From assembly GCF_020829685.1 (NCBI RefSeq), contig NZ_JAIVFR010000013.1, positions 1 through 18,236 of the forward strand: a DNA stretch of 18,236 nt. Direction: 5' to 3'. The notes beneath the pieces were generated by a model, which made no database searches, was not told the origin of the DNA, and saw nothing but the letters and a program-made list of their open reading frames with translations. Below, piece after piece: positions 6,617-13,775 of this stretch. This DNA is from Nostoc sp. CHAB 5715. GTDB lineage: Bacteria > Cyanobacteriota > Cyanobacteriia > Cyanobacteriales > Nostocaceae. The position numbers were made by a program, and so were the translations under genes. Each line of letters opens with the position of its first letter. Within the stretch, counting starts at the first letter, position 1.

Positions 6617-7099
6617 CTAGAGTGCTGGAGCTGCCGATGAAGTTATGCCAGTTAGATCGCGACCTGTAGTACTCCCGTTATAGCCTTGGAATTGCCGATA
6701 TTGTTGCGCTTGAGATTCCGGTACTCGAATTCCTTCTGATGGTGGAGTTACCCAGTGAGCGCGATGTTCAGCATCACGGTAGTATACACGCCCGTTCTTA
6801 GAAAGATAGTATTTACCTTGCGCTCCATCTTGTGAAGCATTCTTATGTTGGTTGTAGAGGTAATAAAGTCCCGCAGCACCTGCCAAAATTGCCACTTTCT
6901 GTCCTGTGGACAAGCCTTTCTTAGCTTCGGTTTGGCGATCGCTGACTGTTCTACCAGCAGTATCATCAACTGGTGGTGGTACTGAAGCGTTTCGGGAACC
7001 ACCTCCGCAGCTACTCAGCAAGGGTACGGTTAGCAATGCCGAAAGCAGCACTGCAAATAGACGCGAAACTATTTTACGTTCTTTATATATTGTGTTCAT
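6617..7099 (-). CDS. Small predicted lipoprotein
   Basis: A 160-residue secreted protein with a classical lipoprotein signal: basic start (KERKIVSR), hydrophobic stretch (LFAVLLSALLTVPL) and lipobox LSSC with the modified cysteine at residue 31. A Gly/Ser-rich linker follows. A glycine-zipper-like hydrophobic helix comes next (about 66-80, GQKVAILAGAAGLYYLYNQH). A conserved-looking core then reads KYYLSKNGRVYYRDAEHRAHWVTPP, and the C-terminus is Gln/Ser/Gly-rich. It should be anchored to the plasma or outer membrane facing the periplasm. The start is supported by AGGTGA upstream. No enzyme motif is visible and the function is unknown. The following 340 bases (7100-7437) hold no recognisable gene or repeat and must contain the divergent promoters. 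Confidence 0.82.
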   Translation of the reverse strand: MNTIYKERKIVSRLFAVLLSALLTVPLLSSCGGGSRNASVPPPVDDTAGRTVSDRQTEAKKGLSTGQKVAILAGAAGLYYLYNQHKNASQDGAQGKYYLSKNGRVYYRDAEHRAHWVTPPSEGIRVPESQAQQYRQFQGYNGSTTGRDLTGITSSAAPAL

Positions 7100-7437
7100 C
7101 GGATTTCATCATCACCTGTATTTGCTAAAAGCCTTGCTGTTGCAAAAACAAAGTTGAAATTCCTGTTATTTCGCGTGGAATTGAAAAAACATCTACAACT
7201 CAATTTACAACTGCACAGCTACAGCGTTTCACTGTTATGATGAGCCATTTTCTCAAGTATTCCATCCTGCCTTTGAGAGAAACTGCATTCATCCTAAGGA
7301 AATATATTTTTGATTTTTTATTCATCAATTTAGCCCAAACGCGGAAATATTCAGCAATTTCTCGGTTATGTTTTCGGGGCAAATAAATTAAAAAGATACA
7401 GTTACTATGATGATCTTTGCCAAAAAGTACACTCAAT

Positions 7438-8094
7438 ATGACATCACAAAATACAGCCCAAACTAGAACTCGTCTCCTTTTGGCTTTGTGGGATTTGGGA
7501 GGAACGCAGCAGGAAGTTAAGAAGGGTCAACTCACTAAGCGAATTGTATCCAAAAGCCAGAAGGTAGCAGATTATCAGGGTTCATTTGAAGAATTGCAGA
7601 ATCAGGGTGCGATCGCAATCTCCAAAAAAGGATACTCTCTGACATCTCCCAAGGGTTTAGAGGTATTGGGTAAGGGTTTGAGAAGTGGCGATTTTAAGTT
7701 TGAAGGGACGATTGTCGGTACTTGGGCGGCGAATGCGTTGTTGCGGTGGATTAGTCAGATCGATGTTGCAGTAGCTGGTGCAGATGTACCAGTTAATGGG
7801 AAGAGTGCGATCGCATCTTACGACGAGTTTAAGTCAGTGGCGTTAGAAGTTTACGACAAGCTGAACTATGAATACAACTTTAATCATCTAGTGCCAATTT
7901 ATCGCATTAGAAGAGGAATTGGCGATCGTGTAAGTCGTACAGAGTTTAATGATTGGCTGCTAGAAACGCAAGCTAACGATATTTTGCAACTGCAAGGCGG
8001 AACTGTAGAAGATAACGCACCTGACAAAATAGAAGATTCCATCACCACGGTATTAGATGGATTACGCTGCTACGCCAAGCTTATCAAAGCCTAA
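7438..8094 (+). CDS. Winged-helix-like protein, first gene of ATPase-nuclease operon
   Basis: A 218-residue protein of no named family that I recognise. The N-terminal 85 residues look like a winged helix: helix RTRLLLALWDLGG, helix KGQLTKRIVSKS, then FEELQNQGAIAI and a wing with KKGYSLTSPKGLEVL. The C-terminal half has a second helical block with IYRIRRGIGDRVSRTEFNDW and ETQANDILQLQGG, ending in DSITTVLDGLRCYAKL. It is likely to bind DNA or to be the specificity or adaptor part of the complex. The ATG at 7438 is chosen; a TTG seven codons upstream (7417) is the alternative. It lies 39 bases before the ATPase gene on the same strand. Two HIP1 octamers in the gene suggest long residence in cyanobacteria. 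Confidence 0.82.
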   Translation: MTSQNTAQTRTRLLLALWDLGGTQQEVKKGQLTKRIVSKSQKVADYQGSFEELQNQGAIAISKKGYSLTSPKGLEVLGKGLRSGDFKFEGTIVGTWAANALLRWISQIDVAVAGADVPVNGKSAIASYDEFKSVALEVYDKLNYEYNFNHLVPIYRIRRGIGDRVSRTEFNDWLLETQANDILQLQGGTVEDNAPDKIEDSITTVLDGLRCYAKLIKA

Positions 8095-8133
8095 ATTTCC
8101 TTGTACTCCTCACTAAATTAATTTCACAATACT

Positions 8134-10035
8134 ATGATTGCCACTACATCTACCATTGATGAACTAATTATAAATCAAAACCCATTTGCAGGACATATTG
8201 TTGTCAGACCCCAACAGATATGGGGAAAAAGTTATCCCGATGTTCCTTTAATTAATTCTCACGCTTCTAATGCAGTATTTGATGCAGTTGAACAAATTCG
8301 TAAAGGGAAGCGTGAAACTGTAGGTATCACAATAACGGCTGAAAAGGGGTTAGGTAAAAGTCATCTTATCAGCCGTGTTCGCCATCGCTTAGAAACAGAA
8401 GCTGATGCCTTATTTATTTACATGGGTAAGTATGACAGTCTGAATCAGATTAAGTATCAATTCCTGCAAGCCGTTGCTTCTAGCCTTAGAGCCTTTGGTG
8501 GTCAACAAGTAATGCAGTGGCAAGAAATAGCTGCTGCTTTAATTAATGAAGCTAAAAATTGTAACTATACACCACAGCAGTACATCAGTAATATTTACCC
8601 AAATTGGTCAAGGAAATACTCAACTAAGAAAATAGTTGATAGCTTAACACAAGCCGTCTTAAAAATTAAGCCTGACATTACTAATCATTATATAATTAGG
8701 GCTATTTTGTGGACACTTTCTACAGAACACACTCACGATGCAAATTATTGGCTATCAGGTTTAGAAATCACACAAACAGAAGCTGATACACTAGGTTTAC
8801 CAAATCCTAAGAATTTAGATAGAGAAGCTGAAGCATTAAATAATGTACGCCAGATTTTAGATATAACCAGCCATTATAAAGTTCCGGTGATTTGCTTTGA
8901 TGAATTAGATATTGCAGAAATTTCCGACACAGGTTTTACAGCAGCACAGGTTATTGCAAACTTAGTTAAGGATTTATATAACAATCTCAAAAGAGGCGTT
9001 TTCCTTTTGACTATGTATCCTGAAACTTGGAATGAGCAAATCAGGACATTACCACAAGCTGAAGCAGTCGTTGATAGATTAGCAAGTGAACAAGCTGACA
9101 GGCAACCAATTGCATTAAAATATCTAAATTCTGATGATATTGTGGCTTTAGTGAATCAATGGTTGCAAGATTTTTATAAGGAACATAAACAAACACCTCC
9201 TCGCTCTCTTTACCCGTTTAATGAAACTCAACTCAGAGAACTTGGTAAGAGTAGACCTACTGTTAGGTCAGTTTTAAAATGGTGTGCAGAGAATTTCGCA
9301 CCTAATGAGCCTATTATTGATAAGCCTACAGATTCAACAACTGCATGGACATCTACAACAATCCATCCAGTTAAACCATACTTCAATAGTGAGTTAGCAA
9401 ATGTAGAAGCTTCTATTGATTCATTAATGGAGGAAGAAGCAACAATTACTGATGCTCTTTTGCTTGCTTTCAATAATTTAATAGGTAAAACTGTAGAGGG
9501 AGTAATAATCGAATCAATTGAAGAAGTAGAGCCTAGTGCAGCAAATAATGGCTTTATGGATTTCAAAATTATCGGCAATAAGAGAAAAGTGAGGATTGGA
9601 GTAGATGTAGTTCAGCAAGACTACACGGTTATAGGTGCTGCTTTAGGACGACTAATTGATTACAGGAAATTTGACCTAACTCGTGGTTGCTTGGTGCGTT
9701 CAAAGAAAATTAGTTCAACAGCAGTATTAGCTAGAAAACATTTGAGAATCCTGTTGGAACAAAAGGGTGGAGAGTGGGTAGGCTTGCAAAGCCAAGACAT
9801 TAAACCTCTGTTGGCGATCTTATTCGTTTACTATAACCGTGAAAGTTACGAACTGACAGAAGAACAGATTGTTGAATTTATTGAGCAAAAGCAACTAGCA
9901 ATAAATAATCCTTTGATTAGAGAAATTCTCAGCGATCCTTCTGGTCAAGAACCTACAAATTTAACTGATGATGGATTACCTATTAGTATTCCTCGAAGTG
10001 TTGCTACTGCCGATAATATCGACCTAAATCTATAG
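8134..10035 (+). CDS. AAA+/ORC-like ATPase of putative defence operon
   Basis: A 633-residue P-loop ATPase. Walker A is AEKGLGKS (69-76; the usual first glycine is alanine). Walker B is VICFDELD (252-259) with D256 and E257. A sensor-1-like strand RGVFLLTMYPETW (287-299) and a possible arginine finger in VVDRLAS (R315) follow. The NPFAGHIVVRPQQIWG start and the lid region after 330 (LNSDDIVALVNQWL) recall ORC/Cdc6- and BrxC-like DNA-associated ATPases, without matching one I can name. Residues 390-633 form an extra domain. Its MDFKIIGNKRKVRIGVDVVQ stretch is loosely like a degenerate PD-(D/E)XK core, a weak inference. It probably powers or gates the nuclease encoded 10 bases downstream. No HIP1 octamer is present, unlike both neighbours, and the base composition is AT-rich. 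Exact family is unknown. Confidence 0.88.
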   Translation: MIATTSTIDELIINQNPFAGHIVVRPQQIWGKSYPDVPLINSHASNAVFDAVEQIRKGKRETVGITITAEKGLGKSHLISRVRHRLETEADALFIYMGKYDSLNQIKYQFLQAVASSLRAFGGQQVMQWQEIAAALINEAKNCNYTPQQYISNIYPNWSRKYSTKKIVDSLTQAVLKIKPDITNHYIIRAILWTLSTEHTHDANYWLSGLEITQTEADTLGLPNPKNLDREAEALNNVRQILDITSHYKVPVICFDELDIAEISDTGFTAAQVIANLVKDLYNNLKRGVFLLTMYPETWNEQIRTLPQAEAVVDRLASEQADRQPIALKYLNSDDIVALVNQWLQDFYKEHKQTPPRSLYPFNETQLRELGKSRPTVRSVLKWCAENFAPNEPIIDKPTDSTTAWTSTTIHPVKPYFNSELANVEASIDSLMEEEATITDALLLAFNNLIGKTVEGVIIESIEEVEPSAANNGFMDFKIIGNKRKVRIGVDVVQQDYTVIGAALGRLIDYRKFDLTRGCLVRSKKISSTAVLARKHLRILLEQKGGEWVGLQSQDIKPLLAILFVYYNRESYELTEEQIVEFIEQKQLAINNPLIREILSDPSGQEPTNLTDDGLPISIPRSVATADNIDLNL

Positions 10036-10045
10036 CTAACTAGAA

Positions 10046-11440
10046 ATGAATCAGCAGTTTTCAATTCCAACGGCGCTGTGTTTACCCGTCCCTGATATTG
10101 AAGCCTTAATACAGGGACGAACAATTGCAGCTTTACCCAGGATGTTTATTCGTCCTGGGCAAAGATTTGTACTTTATCCTGCTGATTCTTCAGCTTCAAT
10201 TAAAGCTTGGGCTAAATGTGAACTTTGCCAAATTTTAGACGAGACTAAGCCATTAGATATTTTGTCTAAGTTAACAATATGGACACCAAAAGTATTAAAG
10301 GAGATACTACAAAAACAGCAGTATCTTTTCCTGGCTTACTTGCGCGTCTATCAGTTAACTCAGTTAGAAGAAATATCAGTCAATCCTAACATTCAGGAAA
10401 AGCTAGGAAAATTTATTAGTTTACCTAATTCTCTAACGGTTTCTGAAGCAAACCCAATATTAAACGATCGCACTTTCGCCCAACGCAAACACCAGTTAGA
10501 AAAGCTAGAACCCTCACTGCATCCTGAACTAGAAGAATTGCAGAGTGCGATCGCATCCCTAACCATTAGCCAACCAGGAGCCAAACAATTAGACGACGAT
10601 ATCAAAGTATTCTTGGGCTGGAGTAGTGACAAGCTAATTAAGCAACCCGATCTAGATTTAGCTTGGATAAATGATATTGCAAAATTGGGCGATCGCAGCA
10701 TAGAAAAAGATGAGGGTAAAAGCAACTACCAAGCTGGTACAGACTTTGAAGATATTGCACGCCGTAGCCTTGACTTTTTAGGATTCAAAGTTGAAGCAAA
10801 CTGCAAAGGCGGTGAAGGTGGGTTTGGCTTATTTTGCTCACAACCTTATCCTCTTGTTTGCGAATGCAAAGCAGGTAAAAGCATTCCTGATCGTGCAGTA
10901 GAAGAATTAGATAGGATTGGTAGAAGGCATCTAAAAGAAAATTATCTTCAAGCTGTAAGGTTAATTATTGGCCCAGGTAAACCGACTAAAAATTTGAAAG
11001 AATCTGCTGAAATATCGAAAATCAGTATTATAAATGTAATGACTCTACAAAAGCTAGTTGAATTCAAAGCCGAATATCCAGGTGCTATTAACTTAGTAGA
11101 ATTACAACAATATCTAGAACCTGGGCAAATTGACTATAAAATTGATGAATATATTGATAAAGCTCAGAGAGATATTAAATTGCGCTCGCAGATTATTATA
11201 GCAGTCAAAGAACTTTCTGAACAAGACAACGAAACTTCAAAAGCTACACATCCGAGTTTCACAGTTACAGAAATTCGTGTTCATTACAATGCTACTCATA
11301 ATCCCCGGCTAAATGATGAAGTAGTTCACGATTTACTGATTGAACTTTCTTCACCCTTAACAGGCTATTTAGGACGAATAAAAGGCAGTGATTGGAATAG
11401 CGATCGCTTTTACTTTCTCCGCGATTTACCTACTAACTAA
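10046..11440 (+). CDS. DUF1802-like and Mrr-like nuclease fusion protein
   Basis: A 464-residue protein. Residues 8-105 resemble DUF1802 (ALCLPVPDIEALIQGRT, RPGQRFVLYPAD, and a closing FLAYLRVYQL). From memory that domain is found together with Mrr-type restriction endonuclease domains. Residues 228-330 look like such a PD-(D/E)XK domain: YQAGTDFEDIARRSLDFLGF with helix E235, then CKGGEGGFGLF, then the E-x-K of LVCECKAGK (E273, K275) and a helix with AVEEL. The aspartate usually found between these (expected near 260-262) is absent, so catalysis may be altered. A C-terminal domain (400-464, FTVTEIRVHYN... to RFYFLRDLPTN) may be a winged helix. The gene is 10 bases behind the ATPase gene, and its last four bases overlap the convergent ParD-like gene. 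Fossils of its 3' end occur twice downstream. Confidence 0.85.
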   Translation: MNQQFSIPTALCLPVPDIEALIQGRTIAALPRMFIRPGQRFVLYPADSSASIKAWAKCELCQILDETKPLDILSKLTIWTPKVLKEILQKQQYLFLAYLRVYQLTQLEEISVNPNIQEKLGKFISLPNSLTVSEANPILNDRTFAQRKHQLEKLEPSLHPELEELQSAIASLTISQPGAKQLDDDIKVFLGWSSDKLIKQPDLDLAWINDIAKLGDRSIEKDEGKSNYQAGTDFEDIARRSLDFLGFKVEANCKGGEGGFGLFCSQPYPLVCECKAGKSIPDRAVEELDRIGRRHLKENYLQAVRLIIGPGKPTKNLKESAEISKISIINVMTLQKLVEFKAEYPGAINLVELQQYLEPGQIDYKIDEYIDKAQRDIKLRSQIIIAVKELSEQDNETSKATHPSFTVTEIRVHYNATHNPRLNDEVVHDLLIELSSPLTGYLGRIKGSDWNSDRFYFLRDLPTN

Positions 11441-11712
11441 AGATAGTAAACTTGTAATTCTCTAGCTTTACGCAATTTATCTCGCAATTGTTCAACTACA
11501 ACTTCTCCATCAATACCTTCCCCTCTATCCAGTTGCTCAATAGCAACCTCAACTTTTTCGCGTGTTTCTTCAACCCATTGTTGATAACCTTTTTCCCACT
11601 CTAATAGCAACTTCAATGCTTTACTAATCACTTCTTCAGGATTCGCATATCTACCTGTAGCAATTTGCGCTTGGATAATTTGCTCTAGTTCAGGTTTAAT
11701 TTGGATATTCAT
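11437..11712 (-). CDS. ParD-like antitoxin without adjacent toxin
   Basis: A 91-residue protein of the ParD/ribbon-helix-helix antitoxin type. It has an N-terminal strand MNIQIKPELEQIIQ followed by IATGRYANPEEVISKALKLL. A charged C-terminal tail that would wrap a toxin follows. ParD normally precedes a parE/relE toxin gene on the same strand. Here the next DNA in that direction is the 3' end of the nuclease gene, whose last four bases overlap this gene's stop codon, so no toxin partner is encoded beside it. It may be a solitary regulator, serve the toxin of another locus, or be a remnant. Its C-terminus (RELQVYYL) resembles the RDILYYF read at the matching place in both downstream duplicated units. 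Confidence 0.82.
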   Translation of the reverse strand: MNIQIKPELEQIIQAQIATGRYANPEEVISKALKLLLEWEKGYQQWVEETREKVEVAIEQLDRGEGIDGEVVVEQLRDKLRKARELQVYYL

Positions 11713-11971
11713 GATTTATATTCTAGTTTATTGGCAGCTTGAACTTTATTGTAACAACATTTAAAGTTAGATTAATTGAATAGCGATCGCTTTGACTTTC
11801 TTTGCAATTTACCTACTAACTAAAAATAATACAATATATCTCTTTTCTTACCTTCGCGCTCTTAGCGTCCTTCTCTGCGAGACGCTGCGCGTAGCAAGAT
11901 CCCCGTAGGAGTATGCGGTTCGTTTAAAAACAACTGAAGTAAGTAGGCATAGCCACCCGTAGGCATTGCAG

Positions 11972-12334
11972 TTATCCTAAAGTTAATATACCAGCCTGAT
12001 AATTAACCACCAACGGCAGAATTTTTAGCCACTCTGAACCTAACAAAACTTCAGTAATTTCATCCCCTGCATAAACAGGAATTTCATACTCTTGTTCGTT
12101 TAGTATCAACTTGCCTGAATATATTTTAAACAAGGTTTCACCCTGTGCAGTTCGCAAAGTTTCCTTACCAATATAAAACCAGTCTAGACTATCTAAATCT
12201 TGTTTGTTAATAGCCAGAAAACCTGTGAAACCAGTATCTAACATGACATCCACAGGCAAATTTAATCCATCATCAGTTATTAAATCAATTTCAAAAAATA
12301 GTTGACCCTTTTCCCCAAATTTACCCTGAATCAT
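11972..12334 (-). CDS. Retropepsin-like aspartyl protease, copy A
   Basis: A 120-residue single-domain protein of the clan AA (retropepsin-like) aspartic protease type. The active-site motif is DTGFTGFLAI (D33-T34-G35), preceded by hydrophobic strands. Near the C-terminus EVLLGSEWLK is the second family motif. Such short proteases act as dimers, each subunit giving one Asp. No signal or membrane segment is present, so it should be cytoplasmic. Its start overlaps the stop of the 105-residue partner gene in an ATGA (12331-12334), so the two are translated together. The copy at 12900-13262 is identical at 100 of 120 residues, and the last 26 residues are unchanged. Substrate unknown; the partner protein is one possibility. 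Confidence 0.85.
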   Translation of the reverse strand: MIQGKFGEKGQLFFEIDLITDDGLNLPVDVMLDTGFTGFLAINKQDLDSLDWFYIGKETLRTAQGETLFKIYSGKLILNEQEYEIPVYAGDEITEVLLGSEWLKILPLVVNYQAGILTLG

Positions 12335-12648
12335 ATTGTGCCAGTGGTTCCCGTTTCATTAAAACAAAAAACACAGTGGTCAGTATTTGGGTATTTTTCA
12401 AGGGCTTTTTTATGAGCTTGCATTTTATCCACATCAATTAAGTAATCACCACTATTTGGCTCTACTGCAATATACCAGCCGTAGTGTTCCTGAATAAAAT
12501 CGGGACGTACACGCTCAAAAATTTCCCGACAACGGCGGTAAAATACCTCATCTTCAGCTTTGCGTCTAGCAAGTTCTTCTGGTGGTAAAGTACGTTCTGG
12601 AAAGATTCTGCCTCGACGTGCAGGTTGTTTTGCAGTTGATTCAGTCAT
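12331..12648 (-). CDS. 105-residue partner of aspartyl protease, copy A
   Basis: A small soluble protein of unknown function. The N-terminus is basic and probably flexible (TAKQPARRGRIFPERTLPP), followed by a charged helix (EELARRKAEDEVFYRRCREI). A compact domain then has HYGWYIAVEPNSGDYLIDVD and AHKKALEKYPN, ending HCVFCFNETG. That domain is loosely like DUF5678 from memory, not verified. It is the first gene of a translationally coupled pair with the protease. It is 74 per cent identical (78 of 105 residues) to copy B, less than the proteases are to each other. The differences are concentrated in the helix and around residues 70-78. It could be a regulator or substrate of the protease. Confidence 0.75.
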   Translation of the reverse strand: MTESTAKQPARRGRIFPERTLPPEELARRKAEDEVFYRRCREIFERVRPDFIQEHYGWYIAVEPNSGDYLIDVDKMQAHKKALEKYPNTDHCVFCFNETGTTGTI

Positions 12649-12899
12649 AGTAATTAGCCCTATTTGTTAATGCTGTCTTAACTTTATTTTACTGAAAGAT
12701 AAAGGCGATCGCTTCTACTTTTTTGGCAATTTACCTATTAACTAAAAATAGTACAATATATCTCTTTTCTTGCCTTCTCTATCTTCTCTAAGAAACCCTA
12801 TGCGAATGCGTTCTTGGCGGTAGCCTGCGGCAAGCCGCTTTGCGTCTACGTTTAAAAATAACTGAAGTGCGTAGGCGTAACCATTCGTAAGCATCGCAG

Positions 12900-13262
12900 T
12901 TATCCCAAAGTTAATATACCAGCCTGATAATTCACCACCAACGGCAGAATTTTTAGCCACTCTGAACCTAACAAAACTTCTATAATTTCGTCACCTGCAT
13001 AAACAGGAATCTTATACTCCTGTTCATCCAATAAAACCTTACCTGAATATCTGTCAAATATAATTTCTCCCTGTGCAGTTCTCAGAGGTTCATTCCCCAT
13101 ATAAGCCCAGTCAAGACTATCTAAATCTTGTTTATTAATTGCCATAAAGCCTGTGAAACCAGTATCAAACATGGCATCCACAGGCAGATTTAACCCATCA
13201 GATGTAATCAAATCAATTTGAAAAAATAGCTGTCCTTTACTACCAAATGTACCCTGAATCAT
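12900..13262 (-). CDS. Retropepsin-like aspartyl protease, copy B
   Basis: Second copy of the 120-residue clan AA protease, with the same DTGFTGF active-site motif and EVLLGSEWLK C-terminal motif. It differs from copy A at 20 residues, mostly between 53 and 84, where it is also more charged (FDRYSGK for FKIYSGK). All motif residues are kept and the frame is intact, so both copies have stayed under selection since the duplication. Its start overlaps its partner's stop by ATGA (13259-13262). Confidence 0.85.
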   Translation of the reverse strand: MIQGTFGSKGQLFFQIDLITSDGLNLPVDAMFDTGFTGFMAINKQDLDSLDWAYMGNEPLRTAQGEIIFDRYSGKVLLDEQEYKIPVYAGDEIIEVLLGSEWLKILPLVVNYQAGILTLG

Positions 13263-13576
13263 ATTCTGCCAGTTGCTCCAGTTTCATTTAGGCAAAAAAC
13301 GCAGTGTACAGCATTTGGGTACTTCTCAAGGGCTTTTCTATGAGCTATTTCTATATCTTCATCAATGAAATAATCTCCACTATCTGGCTCTACTGCAATA
13401 TACCAACCATAGTTTTTTTCGATATATTCTGGACGTACACGCTCAAATATTGCCCGACAAAGCTTATGAAATGCCTCTCGTTCAGCTTTGCGTGTAGCAA
13501 GTTCTTCTGAGGATAAAGTACGTTCTGGAAAAATTCTACCCCGACGTGCAGGTTGTTTTGCAGTTGATTCAGCCAT
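13259..13576 (-). CDS. 105-residue partner of aspartyl protease, copy B
   Basis: Second copy of the partner gene, intact and the same length. Conserved against copy A are the first 21 residues (one change), the GWYIAVEP-SGDY core and the KALEKYPN and HCVFC blocks. AGGA lies about eight bases before the ATG. The 27 differences are clustered, so binding specificity may have diverged from copy A. Function unknown. Confidence 0.75.
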   Translation of the reverse strand: MAESTAKQPARRGRIFPERTLSSEELATRKAEREAFHKLCRAIFERVRPEYIEKNYGWYIAVEPDSGDYFIDEDIEIAHRKALEKYPNAVHCVFCLNETGATGRI

Positions 13577-13669
13577 AGTATTAATCCTACTTATTCATGC
13601 TGCCTTAACTTTATGTTAGGGCAAGGAATTAGTTCCTCTGTCCTTCAATTACGAATTACTTATACAGTA

Positions 13670-13711
13670 AAGCTTCCTAGACGGAAGATATATCTTCTAT
13701 CTAGGATGCTT
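13670..13711. other. 42-base hairpin downstream of the pgi terminator
   Basis: AAGCTTCCTAGA and TCTAGGATGCTT pair with one mismatch around a perfect inner palindrome GAAGATATATCTTC (13684-13697). It lies between the pgi terminator and the start of the copy B gene pair, where it could be a dispersed repeat or a boundary element. Confidence 0.6.
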
Positions 13712-13716
13712 CACAA

Positions 13717-13742
13717 TAAAAAATTGTTGTTGATACAACAAT
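13717..13742 (-). terminator. Intrinsic terminator of pgi
   Basis: On the minus strand, ATTGTTG, a six-base loop TATCAA and CAACAAT are followed by TTTTTT, beginning 34 bases past the pgi stop. The stem is AT-rich, so termination strength is uncertain. Confidence 0.65.
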
Positions 13743-13775
13743 TATGGACAAAATGTGATAATTAGACTAGAGCTA

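Larger units (their letters stand above)
11778..12690. repeat. Duplicated unit, copy A
   Basis: The unit starts with a fossil of the nuclease gene 3' end (plus strand reads SDRFDFLCNLPTN and stop at 11783-11824). It includes the minus-strand gene pair and ends in the pair's upstream region (ACTTTATTTTA). Copy B repeats this layout 922-928 bases to the right. Copy A alone carries an inserted GC-rich repeat at about 11876-11910. Confidence 0.8.
12700..13620. repeat. Duplicated unit, copy B
   Basis: Same order as copy A: a fossil of the nuclease 3' end (GDRFYFFGNLPIN and stop, about 12706-12746), a filler with its own, different inserted repeat (about 12813-12850), and the gene pair. It closes with an upstream region with ACTTTATGTTA. 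Gene coordinates are offset by exactly 928 bases from copy A. The fossil is offset by 922 because the filler differs. Confidence 0.8.

Noticed and set aside
7200..7436. 78-codon minus-strand ORF before the ATPase operon
   Set aside because: No ribosome binding site, no recognisable pattern and AT-rich; more likely the divergent promoter region.
9228..10725. Minus-strand ORFs inside the ATPase and nuclease genes
   Set aside because: Antisense shadows of well-supported plus-strand genes, with serine/leucine-rich composition and no motifs.
12742..12960. 72-codon minus-strand ORF
   Set aside because: It runs from the protease copy B end through an inserted dispersed repeat into the filler. It is a chimera of the duplication, without a ribosome binding site, and copy A has no equivalent ORF.
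11437..13576. Insertion sequence or transposon carrying the duplicated pairs
   Set aside because: No transposase and no terminal inverted repeats or target duplications at the unit borders; the units look like tandem duplications.
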